Shown piece by piece: positions 21,153-22,728 of a stretch of 22,728 nt of DNA (within the stretch, counting starts at the first letter, position 1; each line of letters begins with the position of its first letter). The notes below the pieces were generated by a model. That model did not search any database, was not told where the DNA came from, and worked only from the letters and a program-made list of their open reading frames with translations. A program made the position numbers and the translations under genes. Source of the stretch: Gaiellasilicea sp035525905. Lineage in GTDB: Bacteria; Actinomycetota; Thermoleophilia; Gaiellales; Gaiellaceae. The DNA lies in NCBI GenBank assembly GCA_035525905.1, contig DATLDK010000147.1, positions 1-22,728 of the forward strand, given 5' to 3'.

Positions 21153-22316
21153 ATGCCCCGACTACCTCTCGCGCTGCTTGCACTTGCCGCCGTGATCCCG
21201 TCGGCACGAGCGGCGGTCGCTCCGCCGACGATCGGCCCCGCGGAGAGCAAGGCGCTCCTTCGCATCGCGACCAAGCTGAGCGGGCTGCCCGCGAAACGTG
21301 CCGTACCCGTCGTCAGCGAGGACCCGCTCCGGTTCCGCCAGCGGCGTGCCACCGCGTTCGCGCGCCTCTATCCGGGTTCCGCGCAGAGCTACGACGCGGA
21401 GCTCTACCGGTCTCTCGGAATGAGTCCGGACGTTGGGCTGGTACAGAAGGCTCTCGTCAGGGTCGTCGTCCAACAAGCCTTCTACGACCCGCTGACGCGC
21501 AAGGTCTACGTCTCGCGGGGACGAGCATCCCGCGCGGCGGTCCTGCAGCAGTTGGTCGGCGCCCTTCAGGATCAGGCCTTCGGCCTCGGCCGGCTTCGCG
21601 GCTTCGCCCACAGCCGCGACGCGAGGCTCGCCGCACTGGCCACGGCCGGCGGACATGCCTCCCTCGTCGCTCCGGTGCCGACCGCTGGCGCGCGCGGCGG
21701 GGCTCGGCTCGATCGCTTCCTCCGTCTCGAGAGTGCGTTCCCGGCAACGGTCGGCCTGCGGCTCGCCGCGGACCTGCATAATCTCGGCGGCAACGCTGCG
21801 GTCTTCGGGGCCCTGCGCCGCTTCCCCGAAACGACGGAGCAAATCTTCCACATCGACAAGCTGCTCGAGCGGGAGGACGCCGTGAACATCGTCCTCCCTG
21901 CCGAGGCCGCGGGGCTCAGGCTTGTCGCGGACGACACCTTTGGCGAGCTCGACCTTCGTGCCCTGCTCGCCGTCTTCGGCATCCCCCGTCTCGCTCAGGT
22001 GGGCGAGGGTTGGGGAGGGGGCCGGTCGGCGTTCTATCGGAGCGGACCGAACTTCGCCGCGGTCTTGGCGCTGGATTGGGACTCGGAATCGGATGCGCAG
22101 CAGTGGGCTCAGGCGGCCGCCCTCTACGTCACCTCGGCGTTCGGCGCAGCAGTGGCGGGGCAGCCGGCGGCGACTCCGTGCGCGGCGAACGCATGCTGGA
22201 GTCGCGGCAGCCATGCGATTGCATTCGAGCGCGTTGGTCGGCGCACCGCGCTCGTCCTGGGGACCGAGCTAGCGGGCTCCGCGGAGCTCGCGCGAGCGAT
22301 TCTCGGCGAGGCGTGA
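21153..22316 (+). CDS. Secreted metallopeptidase-like protein lacking the HExxH zinc site
   Basis: A 387-residue exported protein with a signal peptide (1-20, ending SARA). Several blocks look like an actinobacterial/archaeal metallopeptidase-like family whose active members have HELTHALQDQ: here residues 131-141 read LQQLVGALQDQ, so both zinc histidines and the catalytic Glu are Gln132, Gln133 and Gly136. The later ligand motif (EGDATLV type) reads GGHASLV (166-172). Other family-like blocks are intact: FPETTEQIFHIDKLL (224-238), FGELDLRALL (263-272) and GWGGGRSAFYR (286-296). Cys343 and Cys348 may form a disulfide. It is open end to end, so it appears kept as a non-enzyme rather than decaying. 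The family link rests on my recognition of the motifs, not on a search. Confidence 0.75.
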   Translation: MPRLPLALLALAAVIPSARAAVAPPTIGPAESKALLRIATKLSGLPAKRAVPVVSEDPLRFRQRRATAFARLYPGSAQSYDAELYRSLGMSPDVGLVQKALVRVVVQQAFYDPLTRKVYVSRGRASRAAVLQQLVGALQDQAFGLGRLRGFAHSRDARLAALATAGGHASLVAPVPTAGARGGARLDRFLRLESAFPATVGLRLAADLHNLGGNAAVFGALRRFPETTEQIFHIDKLLEREDAVNIVLPAEAAGLRLVADDTFGELDLRALLAVFGIPRLAQVGEGWGGGRSAFYRSGPNFAAVLALDWDSESDAQQWAQAAALYVTSAFGAAVAGQPAATPCAANACWSRGSHAIAFERVGRRTALVLGTELAGSAELARAILGEA

Positions 22317-22344
22317 CCCAGCCGGCGCTCACTCGTTCCAGGGA

Positions 22345-22361
22345 CTCAACCTGAGGTTGAG
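22345..22361. repeat. 17-bp palindrome, possible operator
   Basis: CTCAACCT-G-AGGTTGAG is a perfect 8-bp inverted repeat around one base. It begins 29 bases after the stop of the metallopeptidase-like gene. The form resembles dyad sites of MerR-family regulators, but I see no well-spaced -35/-10 pair around it and no MerR gene in the window. As RNA it would make a seven-base-pair hairpin with a TGA loop. Confidence 0.4.
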
Positions 22362-22455
22362 CGTTAGGTCGTTCTGACCGGCCGGCACGGCAGGCGGCGG
22401 CTCGAACGCCAGCTCGAGTCCCGGCCGACCTCTTCGATCTGCTGATGCCGAGCTC

Positions 22456-22560
22456 ACCCGATCGTCGCATTCCGCGTAGCCAAGCGGATCGCGGGTCGAC
22501 TGCGTTCCGCCACGGCGGTGTCCCCCGGACGGGTGATCTTCAGCCGCCTTTACCCGTTTT
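22456..22560 (+). terminator. Structured RNA candidate ending in a terminator-like hairpin
   Basis: On the plus strand ACGGGTGA (22529-22536) pairs with TTACCCGT (22550-22557) with one G-T wobble around a 13-base loop, and is followed by TTT, giving the shape of an intrinsic terminator. Just before it are nested stems: ACCCG/CGGGT (22456-22460/22492-22496) enclosing TCCGC/GCGGA (22471-22475/22484-22488), then CCGC/GCGG (22507-22510/22515-22518). It could end the transcript of the preceding gene or be a leader element for a gene beyond the window. I could not match it to a known riboswitch class. Confidence 0.35.
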
Positions 22561-22690
22561 AACCCGCAGCCTTCCTCAAGGTCGCCCCTTCCCCGGTCGA
22601 TGCCTCAGGAAGCGCGCACTCCCCTCTCTACGCGCGTGAGACCGACACAACCACCTCATGGCGACCCACGAAGATCTGCGGCCTTCGAAT

Positions 22691-22710
22691 CGCCCGGCAC
22701 ACGCCGGGCG
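22691..22710. repeat. Perfect 8-bp inverted repeat near window end
   Basis: CGCCCGGC (22691-22698) and GCCGGGCG (22703-22710) flank the loop ACAC. There is no T-run on either strand. It could be part of a gene cut by the window edge or a palindromic repeat unit. Confidence 0.35.
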
Positions 22711-22728
22711 GCTACCCGCGCGCCTCGT

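Larger units (their letters stand above)
22317..22728. other. Terminal 412 bp without a convincing gene
   Basis: No open frame here has a credible start, length or composition. The plus-strand frame 22445-22639 is Arg/Pro/Ser-rich and looks like shadow. An ATG at 22659 opens a frame that runs off the window after 23 codons (MATHEDLRPSNRPAH...) without a ribosome-binding site or -10 box and cannot be judged. What the region does hold is a set of inverted repeats and a terminator-like structure, listed separately. Confidence 0.6.

Noticed and set aside
22456..22560. c-di-AMP (ydaO) or c-di-GMP riboswitch
   Set aside because: I compared both strands with the remembered consensus cores; GCTGAA and GGGGGA-like pieces occur on the minus strand, but the conserved 3' half is missing, so I do not claim a known class.
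22445..22639. 64-codon plus-strand open frame
   Set aside because: No ribosome-binding site, biased Arg/Pro/Ser composition, and it runs through the hairpins described there.
22672..22705. tRNA T-loop-like TTCGAAT at 22684
   Set aside because: The five bases on each side do not pair and no D or anticodon arm is found in register.
1..22728. Mobile elements, CRISPR arrays, toxin-antitoxin or defence genes
   Set aside because: No transposase, integrase, repeat-spacer array or defence-type domains were seen in any frame; all confident genes are metabolic, translational, envelope or unknown membrane proteins.

Overview
The window reads as a stretch of high-GC chromosome from an actinobacterium. 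I infer class Thermoleophilia (Gaiellales/Solirubrobacterales-like) from the GC content, frequent GTG starts, many candidate leaderless promoters, and the gene order that links rpmE, prfA and prmC to the front of the ATP synthase operon. I see no insertion sequences, phage genes, CRISPR arrays, rRNA or tRNA. The genes are packed tightly and most belong to core metabolism.

Positions 1-9986 are all on the minus strand. In transcription order they are a serine/threonine dehydratase, ribosomal protein L31 (rpmE), a DUF1385 membrane protein and two OsmC-family proteins. After a 115-bp gap that holds a 44-bp nested palindrome come release factor 1 (prfA), its methyltransferase (prmC), a TsaC/Sua5 tRNA-modification protein, serine hydroxymethyltransferase (glyA), uracil phosphoribosyltransferase (upp) and a WecA-type polyprenyl-phosphate sugar-phosphate transferase. 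Last come two small AtpZ/AtpI-type membrane proteins and subunit a of the F1Fo ATP synthase, which the window edge cuts. The theme is translation termination and fidelity, one-carbon and pyrimidine supply, envelope precursor synthesis and energy conversion.

Positions 10010-12453 are on the plus strand: a membrane protein built from four DUF4389-like repeats, coupled to an M48 (Ste24-like) membrane metalloprotease. Positions 12446-15881 (minus) encode a complete electron-transfer module, etfB-etfA-ETF:quinone oxidoreductase, which would pass electrons from acyl-CoA dehydrogenases to the quinone pool. Positions 16014-21072 alternate in strand: a secreted M23 peptidase (+), the cobalamin-binding small subunit of a split methylmalonyl-CoA mutase-type enzyme (-), an MBL-fold hydrolase (+), two tandem paralogous membrane proteins of unknown function (-), and the large mutase subunit (-). 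ETF and the mutase fit together in fatty-acid, branched-chain amino-acid or propionate catabolism. Positions 21153-22316 (+) encode a secreted protein that looks like a metallopeptidase whose HExxH zinc site has been lost. The last 412 bp contain no convincing gene but hold several inverted repeats, one resembling an intrinsic terminator behind a structured RNA.

The most notable signals are: (1) two independent gene junctions where the only start giving a full-length protein is CTG, each overlapping the upstream stop as CTGA and each preceded by a purine-rich ribosome-binding site; (2) a repeated leaderless-promoter layout (TANNNT, 6-9 nt, then ATG/GTG), including a divergent pair whose two -10 boxes overlap; (3) the inactivated metallopeptidase; (4) an ETF:QO lacking one of the four usual iron-sulfur cysteines; (5) the ABAB internal duplication of the DUF4389 protein; and (6) the nested palindrome upstream of prfA. 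I did not find a clear new defence, mobile or biosynthetic system.
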